Assembly: GCA_027083715.1 (NCBI GenBank)
Contig: JALWNR010000505.1
Span: 1-13,455 of the forward strand
DNA length: 13,455 nt
Origin: Bacteroidales bacterium
GTDB taxonomy: Bacteria; Bacteroidota; Bacteroidia; Bacteroidales; NBLH01
Direction: 5' to 3'
Under the pieces are notes generated by a model. That model searched no databases. It saw only the letters and a program-made list of their open reading frames with translations, and was not told the DNA's origin. Positions 1-7,130 of this stretch are shown piece by piece (positions within the stretch are counted from its first letter, which is position 1; every line of letters begins with the position of its first letter). The translations under genes and the position numbers were made by a program.

Positions 1-267
1 CTCTAATATCGGCAAATTGTTAATAAAAAGTTAATTTTTTTGTTGTAAAACACAAAACTCAGTAAAGTTCACATAACACATTAAATATCAATACATTAAA
101 TACAAATAAAAAAACAACCTAAGATAAGGCACGATTTTTGAACCTGAAAAAAGTACAGTTTTATTGACAAAAAAAACAAAAAACACTTGCATAATTAAAA
201 TTAATTATTACATTTGCTTTGCATTTAATAGGAATAAACATCAAATTCCTTTAAAAAATAGAAAAAA
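1..267. other. 5' intergenic region, AT-rich
   Basis: No open reading frame with recognisable protein features is seen here. The stretch is very AT-rich and holds a short imperfect tandem repeat near 78-108 (two copies of ACATTAAATA followed by a similar 5-6 bases). Its only supported functional element is the Bacteroidota-type promoter at 187-216. In many Bacteroidota the M23 peptidase gene is divergent from alaS; if that holds here, the divergent gene would begin left of the window edge. That is expectation, not something visible. Confidence 0.5.
187..216 (+). promoter_or_regulatory. Bacteroidota-type promoter for the M23 peptidase gene
   Basis: The sequence shows TTGC at 187-190, a 19-bp spacer, and TACATTTG at 209-216, matching the Bacteroidota -7 consensus TAnnTTTG. 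Transcription would start around 222-224. This gives a leader of about 45 nt before the ATG at 268. No Shine-Dalgarno sequence is evident before that ATG (AAAATAGAAAAAA), which is usual in this phylum. Confidence 0.6.
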
Positions 268-441
268 ATGGGTAAGTATAAGTTTCAGTTTGATCCGGAA
301 ACATTAGAATATAAAAAGGTAGAATTCGATTTAAAAACCAGTATTTATAAATATTTTTTACCAAGATTTGCCGCTTCAATGATTATTGGAGTTTTACTTT
401 TTACCATTTCATCTTTTTTGTTTCCACTCCCAAATGACTGA
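268..441 (+). pseudogene. Membrane-anchor N-terminus of M23 peptidase, separate frame
   Basis: This 57-residue reading frame starts MGKYKFQFDPETLEYKK and carries one hydrophobic segment (about residues 33-53) before ending at a TGA. It matches the usual N-terminus of the Bacteroidota membrane-anchored M23 peptidase (a short cytoplasmic Y/F-rich stretch, then a signal anchor), but it is not in frame with the catalytic part. The next ATG (434-436) lies inside its last codons, in the pattern ATGACTGA. In the family I would expect a heptad-like coiled coil of roughly 40 residues between the anchor and the conserved 'DDNVYR' motif, and here only about a dozen codons separate them. This suggests an internal deletion that also shifted frame. 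A natural two-cistron gene or an assembly error are the alternatives. Confidence 0.7.
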
Positions 442-1177
442 AGCAGAGCATAAACTTTTAGCTATTGAAAAACACGATGATAATGTTTACCGGAGAATCT
501 TTCAGGCAAACCCAATTCCTGAATCTGTTCGTAAAGCTGGTTTTGGTGGTACAGACAGATATAAAGCTTATAGAGGATATGAAAATGCAGAACTTTTAAC
601 CAACACTGCCAAAAGGTTAGATATTTTATCAAAACAGTTAGTTGTTCAATCAAAATCTTTCGATGAAATTATTGATTTAGTAAAAGATAAAGAAAAAATG
701 CTTGCCAGCATTCCGGCAATCCAGCCGATTGCACTTGACCAACTAACCCGTTTTGGCTCAGCTTTCGGATACAGAATTCATCCTATTTATAAAATCAGAA
801 AATTACATACAGGAGTTGATCTAACAGCACCACGCGGAACACCTATTCATGCAGCAGGAAATGGTGTAGTTGTTCGTGCCGATTGGGCCGGTGGTTACGG
901 AAACTGTGTACGGATTAATCACGGATACGGATACTTGACATTATACGGACACATGGATAAATACATTGTTAAACCCGGACAAAAGGTTAAACGTGGAGAC
1001 ATTATTGGTTATGTTGGCAGTACCGGATTATCGACAAGCCCTCATTTACACTATGAAGTAAGAATAAATGGGAAACCAGTTAATCCTGTTAATTTTTATT
1101 ATAATGATTTAACAGATGAAGAGTATGATGAAATGATAAAAATGTCATCAACAGCAACAACACATATTTTTGAATAA
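434..1177 (+). CDS. M23 family (LytM-type) zinc endopeptidase, catalytic part
   Basis: This is a peptidoglycan endopeptidase of the M23/lysostaphin-like family, which cleaves stem-peptide cross-bridges in the periplasm. The reading frame is open from an ATG at 386, but I prefer the ATG at 434 because codons before it overlap the anchor frame and give no family-like sequence. Counting from the 386 ATG, the family's conserved pre-domain 'DDNVYRRIFQANPIP' is at 31-45, a helical linker runs to about 110, and the M23 domain covers about 120-237. The zinc ligands and catalytic residues are visible as H141-x3-D145 (HTGVD), H189 (YGHM) and H220-x-H222 (HLHYEV), so the catalytic core looks intact. If the frame break is real the enzyme lacks its own signal anchor and would need frameshifting or coupled translation to be exported correctly. 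The propeller lipoprotein gene starts 9 nt downstream. Confidence 0.85.
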   Translation: MTEAEHKLLAIEKHDDNVYRRIFQANPIPESVRKAGFGGTDRYKAYRGYENAELLTNTAKRLDILSKQLVVQSKSFDEIIDLVKDKEKMLASIPAIQPIALDQLTRFGSAFGYRIHPIYKIRKLHTGVDLTAPRGTPIHAAGNGVVVRADWAGGYGNCVRINHGYGYLTLYGHMDKYIVKPGQKVKRGDIIGYVGSTGLSTSPHLHYEVRINGKPVNPVNFYYNDLTDEEYDEMIKMSSTATTHIFE

Positions 1178-1186
1178 ATTATAAAA

Positions 1187-2770
1187 ATGATGTTTGAAAA
1201 AAGTATAAAGCCCATTATTTGGGCTTTTTCTATTATTTACAGTTTACTTTTTGCTTGTAACACTGAAAACAAAGAGCAAAATACTGAAAAATTTACAGAT
1301 ACAATAGCTATTCCAAAAATAAGCATTAAAGATTCACTGCTACTAGCTGATAAAATAGAAATTATTAATCCTACTTTTTTGGGTAACGAAAAAAGAAACT
1401 ATTACGGCAATGAAGCACCCTCAAAACTAAAATTGATTTGGAGAACTAAGCTGGGGACAGGAACCACACGCGTAGGGAGTACATTAAAAAAGTGGTCGGG
1501 TGCGGGCTGGACAGGACAACCGCTAATGATTAAACAAGATACAAACCTATACCTGATACAAGGAACTTTTGCCCATTATTTAAAAAAAATAGATGCAAAA
1601 ACCGGAAAAACTATCTGGAAATATAAATTTGATGATGTATTAAAAGGTACCGGTACTTTTTGGATTAATCCGTATGCCGATACCATTACGGAGCGCTACA
1701 TCATCATGCAAGGCAGCCGAAAAGGCAATAATAAAAACCTGAGTAGCAAAGTAGTACCCAGTTATCGGGCAATTTCTTTTATTTCGGGAAAAGTACTTTG
1801 GCAGCTAAACAGTACACGCACCCGAAGCTACAGCCGCGATGTGGACGGCTCCGCTCTGATTATTAACGATACTGCATACATTGGCTTGGAAAATGCACTT
1901 TTTACCATTTTTAACCCCGATCCGGCAAAAGCCAAATTAAGAAACGGAATTATCCAGCCGGAAATCATTTTTCAGGATACTTTGTACGATAAAAAAGATG
2001 CAATAAAACACCGTGGCAATCTGGTTACCGAATCCTCACCCAGCAGGCTGGGAAACAGAGTTTATGTAACTTCCGGTTCAGGGCATGTTTACGGATACAA
2101 TCTGCAAACAAAAAAATTGGACTGGAAATTCTTCACAGGCTCTGATATGGACGGCTCACCAATTGTTACGCATGATAGTTGCATTTTAGTGTCCCTCGAA
2201 AAAGAATACATTAACGGAAAAGGTGGTGTTTTTAAGCTCGACCCGTCTAGATCTGCTGACAGCTCAGTTATCTGGTATTTTCCCGTTAAAGATAAATTCT
2301 TTGTTTTTTGGCACGGAGGTATTATCGGCTCTGTGGGTATAAACGATTATTATCTGGCAAATCAAGATAGTTTTCAATTAAGTACAGGCAAATATTTTCC
2401 TACGGAAAATATTCCGCATACAGCAGCTTTTGTCGCAATAGATGAAAATTTATATGTGATTAATACTGAAAAAATTGTAAAAGGCATAAAAGTAAAAGGT
2501 CCCAATAAAAAACATAAGTATAAAAAACCTAAGTTGATTTTCAAATACAAAACAGGACCGTCTATTTCTACACCCGTTATTGTAGGTAATAAAATTATTG
2601 CAGCTACTTATAAAGGACTTTATTTGTTCGAGCACGATGAAAAAATGAAGTTCAAACTCCTTGCTCATTATACCAATATCGGCTCTATGGAATCGACTCC
2701 TTTTGTCTATAATAAACGAATCTATATTGCATCAAGAGATGGTTTTTTGTATTGTTTGGGTGATGAATAA
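1187..2770 (+). CDS. PQQ-type beta-propeller lipoprotein
   Basis: This 527-residue protein has a lipoprotein signal: a basic start, a hydrophobic stretch at about 9-22, and LFAC with the lipidated cysteine at 24. It is probably attached to the outer or inner membrane facing the periplasm. The rest reads as repeated blades of a PQQ-like/BamB-like propeller. Typical blade signatures are 'IDAKTGKTIWKYKF', 'AISFISGKVLWQLNS', 'YNLQTKKLDWKFFTGS' with 'DGSPIV', and the terminal 'ESTPFVYNKRIYIASRDG'. In such blades the aromatic residue after the 'G(K)xxW' strand packs between sheets. No catalytic residues of a quinoprotein dehydrogenase are recognised, so binding or scaffolding is more likely than enzymatic activity. 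Two adjacent ATGs (1187, 1190) could serve as start. A terminator-like hairpin lies inside its signal-peptide codons. The specific role is unknown. Confidence 0.8.
   Translation: MMFEKSIKPIIWAFSIIYSLLFACNTENKEQNTEKFTDTIAIPKISIKDSLLLADKIEIINPTFLGNEKRNYYGNEAPSKLKLIWRTKLGTGTTRVGSTLKKWSGAGWTGQPLMIKQDTNLYLIQGTFAHYLKKIDAKTGKTIWKYKFDDVLKGTGTFWINPYADTITERYIIMQGSRKGNNKNLSSKVVPSYRAISFISGKVLWQLNSTRTRSYSRDVDGSALIINDTAYIGLENALFTIFNPDPAKAKLRNGIIQPEIIFQDTLYDKKDAIKHRGNLVTESSPSRLGNRVYVTSGSGHVYGYNLQTKKLDWKFFTGSDMDGSPIVTHDSCILVSLEKEYINGKGGVFKLDPSRSADSSVIWYFPVKDKFFVFWHGGIIGSVGINDYYLANQDSFQLSTGKYFPTENIPHTAAFVAIDENLYVINTEKIVKGIKVKGPNKKHKYKKPKLIFKYKTGPSISTPVIVGNKIIAATYKGLYLFEHDEKMKFKLLAHYTNIGSMESTPFVYNKRIYIASRDGFLYCLGDE
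1207..1229 (+). terminator. Terminator-like hairpin inside the lipoprotein signal codons
   Basis: AAAGCCC (1207-1213), a 7-nt loop and GGGCTTT (1221-1227) form a perfect 7-bp stem that runs directly into TTTTTCTATT. This has the shape of an intrinsic terminator. It lies 30 nt after the M23 stop codon and about 20 nt after the next start codon. It could end the M23 transcript or attenuate read-through into the propeller gene when that start is not being translated. Confidence 0.5.
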
Positions 2771-2772
2771 TA

Positions 2773-2906
2773 CCGACCTGCTAACAAGTATATCAAAACA
2801 ATTCGCAAGCTTTTGTTTTGAAACTGTTAGTCGGCCGGCATTAACTAAACCTACTCAAAATTATTTTCTGTATTTTGATAGCTGTTTAGTATAACTTGCA
2901 AAGTTA
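2773..2906. repeat. Three consecutive hairpins after the propeller gene
   Basis: Hairpin 1 (2773-2834) pairs CCGA, CTAACA and CAAAAC with GTTTTG, TGTTAG and TCGG across internal loops. Hairpin 2 (2844-2890) pairs ACTAAAC and TCAAAAT with ATTTTGA and GTTTAGT. Hairpin 3 (2892-2906) is TAACTT-GCA-AAGTTA and is followed by CTGTTTTGATTTTT, which may act as the terminator tail of the propeller gene. The folds are visible by eye; I did not compute stability. Confidence 0.6.
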
Positions 2907-2907
2907 C

Positions 2908-3007
2908 CTGTTTTGATTTTTGAAACACCTCAACAACTTTTAACAATAATTTGTACCAAAATACTATCGGATTTATTTTTCTTTTCAGTAAAAATATTCA
3001 CAAATTA
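2908..3007 (+). repeat. ~100-bp diverged repeat, left copy
   Basis: This segment matches the reverse complement of 9275-9373 with scattered mismatches and a few 1-nt gaps. The best block is AATACTATCGGATTTATTTT, identical in both. Other shared blocks are CTGTTTT-ATTTTT at the start, ACACC-AACAA, TAATTTG and TAAAAA-ATTC-CAAAT at the end. It begins immediately after a hairpin stem on the 3' side of the propeller gene. Confidence 0.75.
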
Positions 3008-3089
3008 CGCACCTTTGGTGCTTGTTTTTGATTTCGATTATTAATCATAGGGCTACACCCTATGCTACTAATTACGCACCTTTGGTGCT
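3004..3089 (+). repeat. Pair of forward REP-like palindromes
   Basis: ATTACGCACCTTTGGTGCT occurs exactly at 3004-3022 and at 3071-3089. Each is a 5-bp perfect stem GCACC/GGTGC with a TTT loop, preceded by TTAC. Between the two copies lies a 7-bp hairpin, CATAGGG-CTACA-CCCTATG (3046-3064). These copies have the orientation of the ones downstream of the transposase gene. Confidence 0.85.
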
Positions 3090-3165
3090 GATCTTTACTA
3101 CAAAAACACCAGCAGTGCATTAATGAGTAATCCGGTTTTGTTAAATATTATACGAATAATGTGTT

Positions 3166-3254
3166 AGCACCAAAGGTGCGTTAATCATTAGCCCTGTCTG
3201 TTAGGGTAGGGTGCTTGTATATTGAATTACCGTAAAGCACCAAAGGTGCGTAAT
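3166..3254 (-). repeat. 89-bp composite repeat with two REP-like palindromes, left copy
   Basis: The composite starts and ends with the palindrome in reverse orientation (AGCACCAAAGGTGCG at 3166-3180 and again at 3236-3250). Its centre holds a GC-richer hairpin (GCCCT/AGGGT around 3191-3207). Aligned with the reverse complement of 9142-9230 it shows 84 of 89 identical positions by hand count and no gaps. In the central hairpin one mismatch replaces a G-C pair by G-U and so keeps the pairing. Confidence 0.9.
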
Positions 3255-3306
3255 AATTAATCCCAAACATATTTCATAGGGCTACACCATAAACTATTAC
3301 TGTATT

Positions 3307-5637
3307 TTAGAATACAAAAGAATAACTTACCGAAGGTAAAAACGGAAATTCGGTAACCATTATTAATTTATTATTATCAGAATCATCGCCATACATATAA
3401 TATGAAGGGTTCATGCGATTATACGCATTATAAATACTGAAACTCCAAATGGCATTGCCTTTCTTTTTCTTTTTTGTATAATTAAAACCGATATCTAAAC
3501 GATGGTAATTTCTTCCTCTGAAATTATTACGACCGGCATAAATATGAGCTTGAGTTTGAAAAATATTTTGCAATGTCCACGGATCGTACATATTATTTAT
3601 CATATCATACTTTCCTTGCGCCAAAGTTAAAGCATCTCCGGTACTATATACCCAATTGGCAGAAAATACCCACTTTTTATTGATTGCATAATTAAGTACA
3701 ATACTCACATCGTTGGGGCGGTCGTAACGAAAATTATATTCTTTCCCCTTATTAATATTTTCAAATTGTCGTGTAGTTTTTGACCATGTATAAGCAATCC
3801 ATCCGGTTAATCTGCCTGTTTTCTTTTGCGCCATAAATTCAATACCGTAAGAAAGTCCCTTGCCGTTTGTTTCAATTTTTTCCTGCCAGTCCTTGCCGGT
3901 ATAAAATCCGGTACCTTCGGAATAGGCTATTAAATTATTCATGGTTTTGTAGTAAGTTTCCACGCTTAATTCAAATTGTTTTTGGTAAAATGTTTTGGCA
4001 AAACCAAATGTTGCTTGTGCCGATTGTTCGGGAATGGCAAATTTTGTTGAAGGAACCCACAAATCGGTAGGCATTCCAATACCGGAACTTGAAAGCAAAT
4101 GAATATACTGCTGCATTTGTGCAAATGATGCTTTTAAAGACATTGTTTTTGCAATCAGTAGATTAGCACTCATGCGTGGCTCAAAAGAGTAAAACATATT
4201 GTCTTTAACAAAATATTGTGAAAAATGGATGCCTGTATTTACTGAAAAACGGCGGCTTATCTTAAATTCATCTTCGAAATAAGCAAAAAGCTCCGTTGAA
4301 TAAACTTTTTTTGACCCATAAGTGGTATCAATTGCATATCCTGTAGAATCTTTGGTGTAATAATTAAAAATACCCGGATTAAAGGTACGGTAAACAGCAG
4401 ATGCCCCAAAACGTAGGCGGTGATTGGAAGTTGTGTTAAATTCATAGTCAATTTTAGCGCCTGCATCTTCAATCCATGAATTAAAATTACTGTTTTCTTC
4501 TATTCCGGTAGTATTATAATTCGATTCATAGCCTAATTTGTATTTTGAATAAATTAATGTAAAGTTACTGAACATACGGCTGCCGTACAAATGGTTCCAA
4601 CGAATGGCAGATGCCCAATTTCCCCATTTTGTAGTATTTTTGAATGTATATCCAAATTCTTTTTTATCATTTATTTTTGTGTAATAGTTATCATTTCCCT
4701 TATAAATACTGAAATAAAGTTTATCTTTTCCTGAAAACTCATGATTTATCTTAGCATTAATATCGTAAAACGAGAAGCCACGTGCTGTTTTATTATCCAA
4801 ATAAGAATAAGCACTTGCAAGCAAATCCCAAAACGAACGCCTTAACGAAATAATATAAGATGTTTTTCCTTGAACAATGGGTCCCTCAAAAGACACTTTT
4901 GAAGACATCAGCCCAATAGTAGCAGTACCTTGAAATTTTTGTTTATTGCCTTCTTTCATCCGTACATCAATTACCGATGACAAGCGACCGCCATAGCGAG
5001 CAGGAAACCCGCCTTTAATAATCGTAACATTGCTAATGGCATCTGAATTAAATATAGAGAAAAAACCACCATAGTGGCTCACATAATACAAAGGTACTTC
5101 GTCCAACAATATCAAGTTTTGATCGGGACTACCGCCACGCACATATATAGCACTTGATCCTTCGTTTCCGCGTTTTACACCCGGCACCATTTGAATGGTT
5201 TTTAATAAATTGCTTTCGCCCATCAGTTGCGGCATCAGTTTTATGTTTTTCATCGGAATTTCAACAATACTTGTCTGCGTTCTTTGTTCAACAGGGATAT
5301 TGCGTTTTGCCGTAACCTTAACTTCTTCAATGGTTTTTCCTATTTTTAAACTGATATTCAAAACCGTGTCTTTCAATAAATACAGTTGTTTATATTGTTT
5401 AATATATCCCACATAAGAAAAGACCAGATTTATGGTATCGCCCACAGGAAAACTAATGCTGTAATAGCCGTAATTATTGCTTGCAGTATTTTTATAAGTG
5501 TCTTTATCATAAATATTTGCACCAATTAAAACTTCACCGCTTGCTGCATCTTTAATGTATCCGCTAATGCTTATTTTTTGTGCAAAAATATTTATTGAAC
5601 AAAAGATTATTGATAGCAGAAAAATCTGTTTTTTCAT
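3307..5637 (-). CDS. TonB-dependent outer-membrane receptor (SusC/RagA-like type)
   Basis: This 776-residue protein is an energised outer-membrane transporter for an unidentified ligand. A signal peptide covers about residues 1-19 (cleavage near FAQ). It is followed by a carboxypeptidase-regulatory-like beta-sandwich domain at about 24-98 ('GYIKDAASGEVLIGANI', 'FSYVGY') and the plug at about 118-228, with 'AIYVRGGSPDQNLILLDEVP' and 'IIKGGFPARYGGRLSSVIDV'. The remainder is a beta-barrel of aromatic-rich strands ending in the expected C-terminal aromatic residue (SYSFVF). Length is at the short end for SusC homologues but normal for the receptors that pair with DUF4249. Its ATG overlaps the stop of the DUF4249 gene by one base (TAATG), which implies translational coupling. 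No SusD, sigma factor or anti-sigma gene is adjacent, so the substrate cannot be inferred. Confidence 0.93.
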   Translation of the reverse strand: MKKQIFLLSIIFCSINIFAQKISISGYIKDAASGEVLIGANIYDKDTYKNTASNNYGYYSISFPVGDTINLVFSYVGYIKQYKQLYLLKDTVLNISLKIGKTIEEVKVTAKRNIPVEQRTQTSIVEIPMKNIKLMPQLMGESNLLKTIQMVPGVKRGNEGSSAIYVRGGSPDQNLILLDEVPLYYVSHYGGFFSIFNSDAISNVTIIKGGFPARYGGRLSSVIDVRMKEGNKQKFQGTATIGLMSSKVSFEGPIVQGKTSYIISLRRSFWDLLASAYSYLDNKTARGFSFYDINAKINHEFSGKDKLYFSIYKGNDNYYTKINDKKEFGYTFKNTTKWGNWASAIRWNHLYGSRMFSNFTLIYSKYKLGYESNYNTTGIEENSNFNSWIEDAGAKIDYEFNTTSNHRLRFGASAVYRTFNPGIFNYYTKDSTGYAIDTTYGSKKVYSTELFAYFEDEFKISRRFSVNTGIHFSQYFVKDNMFYSFEPRMSANLLIAKTMSLKASFAQMQQYIHLLSSSGIGMPTDLWVPSTKFAIPEQSAQATFGFAKTFYQKQFELSVETYYKTMNNLIAYSEGTGFYTGKDWQEKIETNGKGLSYGIEFMAQKKTGRLTGWIAYTWSKTTRQFENINKGKEYNFRYDRPNDVSIVLNYAINKKWVFSANWVYSTGDALTLAQGKYDMINNMYDPWTLQNIFQTQAHIYAGRNNFRGRNYHRLDIGFNYTKKKKKGNAIWSFSIYNAYNRMNPSYYMYGDDSDNNKLIMVTEFPFLPSVSYSFVF

Positions 5638-6542
5638 TATTCTCTAATATCTGTAACTTCAATAAATTCAGAAATATATCCGGCAAAAATACCATATCCG
5701 TTTTCAACATTGCCGTACATGGATACGGGATTTCCGCCATCAATTAATAAAAGCCCATCATAAGACCAACCACCCTGATTGAACAAATGTTTATCCATAA
5801 TGCTTTTGTATTTATAATAATGATGACTTACCGAATTGAAACGCACGTAATAATGCGCATTATCATACATTTCTTTAACCGGTAGTTTTAGTTGATACTT
5901 ATTGTTATTAAAAAGTTCATCGGTAAACAATACAGCACCAATCCATCCTGTAATCTCCTCGTTATTAAGTGCATCATCATCAATTAACCAGTAGGCAATA
6001 TTATCATCAACATGCACTTCGTGATATTGTCCGTCCCAATCGGCATAATAGACATATTTTGCCGATAAACCCACTTCGTAATAATTATTTTCGGGAGGGT
6101 CGTAAAAAGTGATATAGGCTTGAGCATAGGAACTGCCAAAATCGTAAACTGCATTTTTTTGAAAATAAATTTGAGCAGGGCTTATTTCTTGTGGCAAACT
6201 GTCGCTTGCTATTAATACCGGATAGCCGGAAATATTTGCTTCGACACGATAAAGCACTCCTTTTTGAGCCCTGTAGGTTGAAATATAATACCCACTATCT
6301 ATCTCTTGCAATTGCTCAATAAATTTATTATCGGCAAACAAACTTATTTTAGCTCCTTTTATAAATATCAGATTTGTATCCTGTATATCGGCACTCATAT
6401 TTAAGCGTAGATTAAAAGGCTGATTTTCGGTAAATAAACAATTAAGTACCGGCTTTTTTTCGAGTGGCGGAACCTCTATTTCGATATAATTTTCGCAAGC
6501 ATAAAAAACACTTGCGAAAAACAGTAGAATAAAAAAACGCAT
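5637..6542 (-). CDS. DUF4249 family outer-membrane-associated lipoprotein
   Basis: This 301-residue lipoprotein has a short signal ending in VFYAC (lipidated Cys16). The mature start 'ENYIEIEVPP' and the pattern 'KPVLNCLFTENQPFNLRLNMS...' followed by 'GAKISLFADNKF' are typical of the DUF4249 family. Members of this family are almost always encoded beside a TonB-dependent receptor and are thought to be its surface or periplasmic partner; the molecular role is not established. Here it lies between the small beta-barrel gene (3-nt gap) and the receptor gene (1-nt overlap), so the three should be co-transcribed. The order, DUF4249 before the receptor, is less usual than receptor first in my experience, which is an impression and not a count. 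Confidence 0.85.
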   Translation of the reverse strand: MRFFILLFFASVFYACENYIEIEVPPLEKKPVLNCLFTENQPFNLRLNMSADIQDTNLIFIKGAKISLFADNKFIEQLQEIDSGYYISTYRAQKGVLYRVEANISGYPVLIASDSLPQEISPAQIYFQKNAVYDFGSSYAQAYITFYDPPENNYYEVGLSAKYVYYADWDGQYHEVHVDDNIAYWLIDDDALNNEEITGWIGAVLFTDELFNNNKYQLKLPVKEMYDNAHYYVRFNSVSHHYYKYKSIMDKHLFNQGGWSYDGLLLIDGGNPVSMYGNVENGYGIFAGYISEFIEVTDIRE

Positions 6543-6545
6543 TGC

Positions 6546-7130
6546 TTAAAATATTATCCCAAAATTTATGCGAAAAGTATTATAATCGTCATAAAAAATC
6601 TGTGGCGAATATTCCGGTTGAATAAAAAACCGGTACTTGTCAGAAAAATTAAATAAATATCCTGCGCCAAAGAATAGTTCAGTATCCAAATTCCTAGTAC
6701 TGTAAGTTCTGCTGTATTTTTGGCTGTCGATTTTATCCACCGATTTAAACATATAAGAAAGTTCATAAACCGTAGAAAAAAAGAATTGATGTTTTTTTAT
6801 CTTAAAATAATATTGCAAGCCCAAAGGAAGACCTACGGAATAAATATTTTTATTAATATTTTCATAATCGCCCATGCCGGAAATAATGTTAGCCCTGTAA
6901 TTTCTATATATAAAACTTAAACCGGTTTTTATTTTTATATGTTCTCCGAATACACGATATGCATCTATGCCCGTTGAAAACCCTAAACGGCTGTTTGTCT
7001 CAGTTAAAGGATTGTTTTCGACCTCAGTGTCCGAATAATGATATTTAGAAAATAAGGGACTGATATTAGCACCAATTTGCCATTTATTTTGGGCTGAAAC
7101 ATTAAGAGTAACAATAAAATATAAAAACAC
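6546..7130 (-). CDS. Small outer-membrane beta-barrel protein (PorT/OmpW-like size class)
   Basis: This protein of about 194 residues starts with a hydrophobic leader ending 'NVSAQ' and continues with 'KWQIGANISPLFSKY', alternating aromatic strands ('GFSTGIDAYRVFG', 'KTGLSFIYRNY', 'LPLGLQYYFK', 'FFFSTVYELSYMF', 'LFFGAGYLFNF') and a terminal 'FRINFGIIF'. It is an eight-strand-sized outer-membrane barrel of the loosely defined outer-membrane beta-barrel/PorT group. The start is uncertain: the codon at 7130 is GTG and leaves a signal peptide without the usual basic N-terminus. The three codons upstream in frame read R-K-I but have no start codon. An ATG at 7164-7162 is one base out of frame, across a run of seven Ts (coding strand). 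It heads the DUF4249/receptor operon; its ligand is unknown. Confidence 0.75.
   Translation of the reverse strand: MFLYFIVTLNVSAQNKWQIGANISPLFSKYHYSDTEVENNPLTETNSRLGFSTGIDAYRVFGEHIKIKTGLSFIYRNYRANIISGMGDYENINKNIYSVGLPLGLQYYFKIKKHQFFFSTVYELSYMFKSVDKIDSQKYSRTYSTRNLDTELFFGAGYLFNFSDKYRFFIQPEYSPQIFYDDYNTFRINFGIIF

Larger units (their letters stand above)
2771..3306. other. Convergent intergenic region rich in hairpins and repeats
   Basis: This space separates the 3' ends of the propeller gene (+) and the TonB receptor gene (-) and holds no credible gene. From left to right it contains three stacked hairpins (2773-2906), a diverged ~100-bp repeat (2908-3007), two forward GCACC-TTT-GGTGC palindromes separated by a CATAGGG/CCCTATG hairpin (3046-3064), and an 89-bp composite with two reverse palindromes (3166-3254). 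A partial second copy of the CATAGGGCTACACC motif lies at 3276-3289. The pattern is that of a bacterial interspersed mosaic element. Confidence 0.75.

Noticed and set aside
1187..2770. Quinoprotein alcohol or glucose dehydrogenase
   Set aside because: Propeller blades are present, but I see no vicinal disulfide, metal-ligand or catalytic aspartate signature, and the lipoprotein signal fits a BamB-like or other non-enzymatic propeller better.
2661..2894. Plus-strand open frame of 77 codons at the end of the propeller gene
   Set aside because: Its first half overlaps the propeller gene in another frame and its second half runs through the hairpin cluster. The translation has no domain, signal or family resemblance.
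3004..3254. CRISPR array made of the repeated 19-mer
   Set aside because: Repeats are in mixed orientation with irregular spacing, each repeat is itself a palindrome with a transposase partner nearby, and no cas gene is present.
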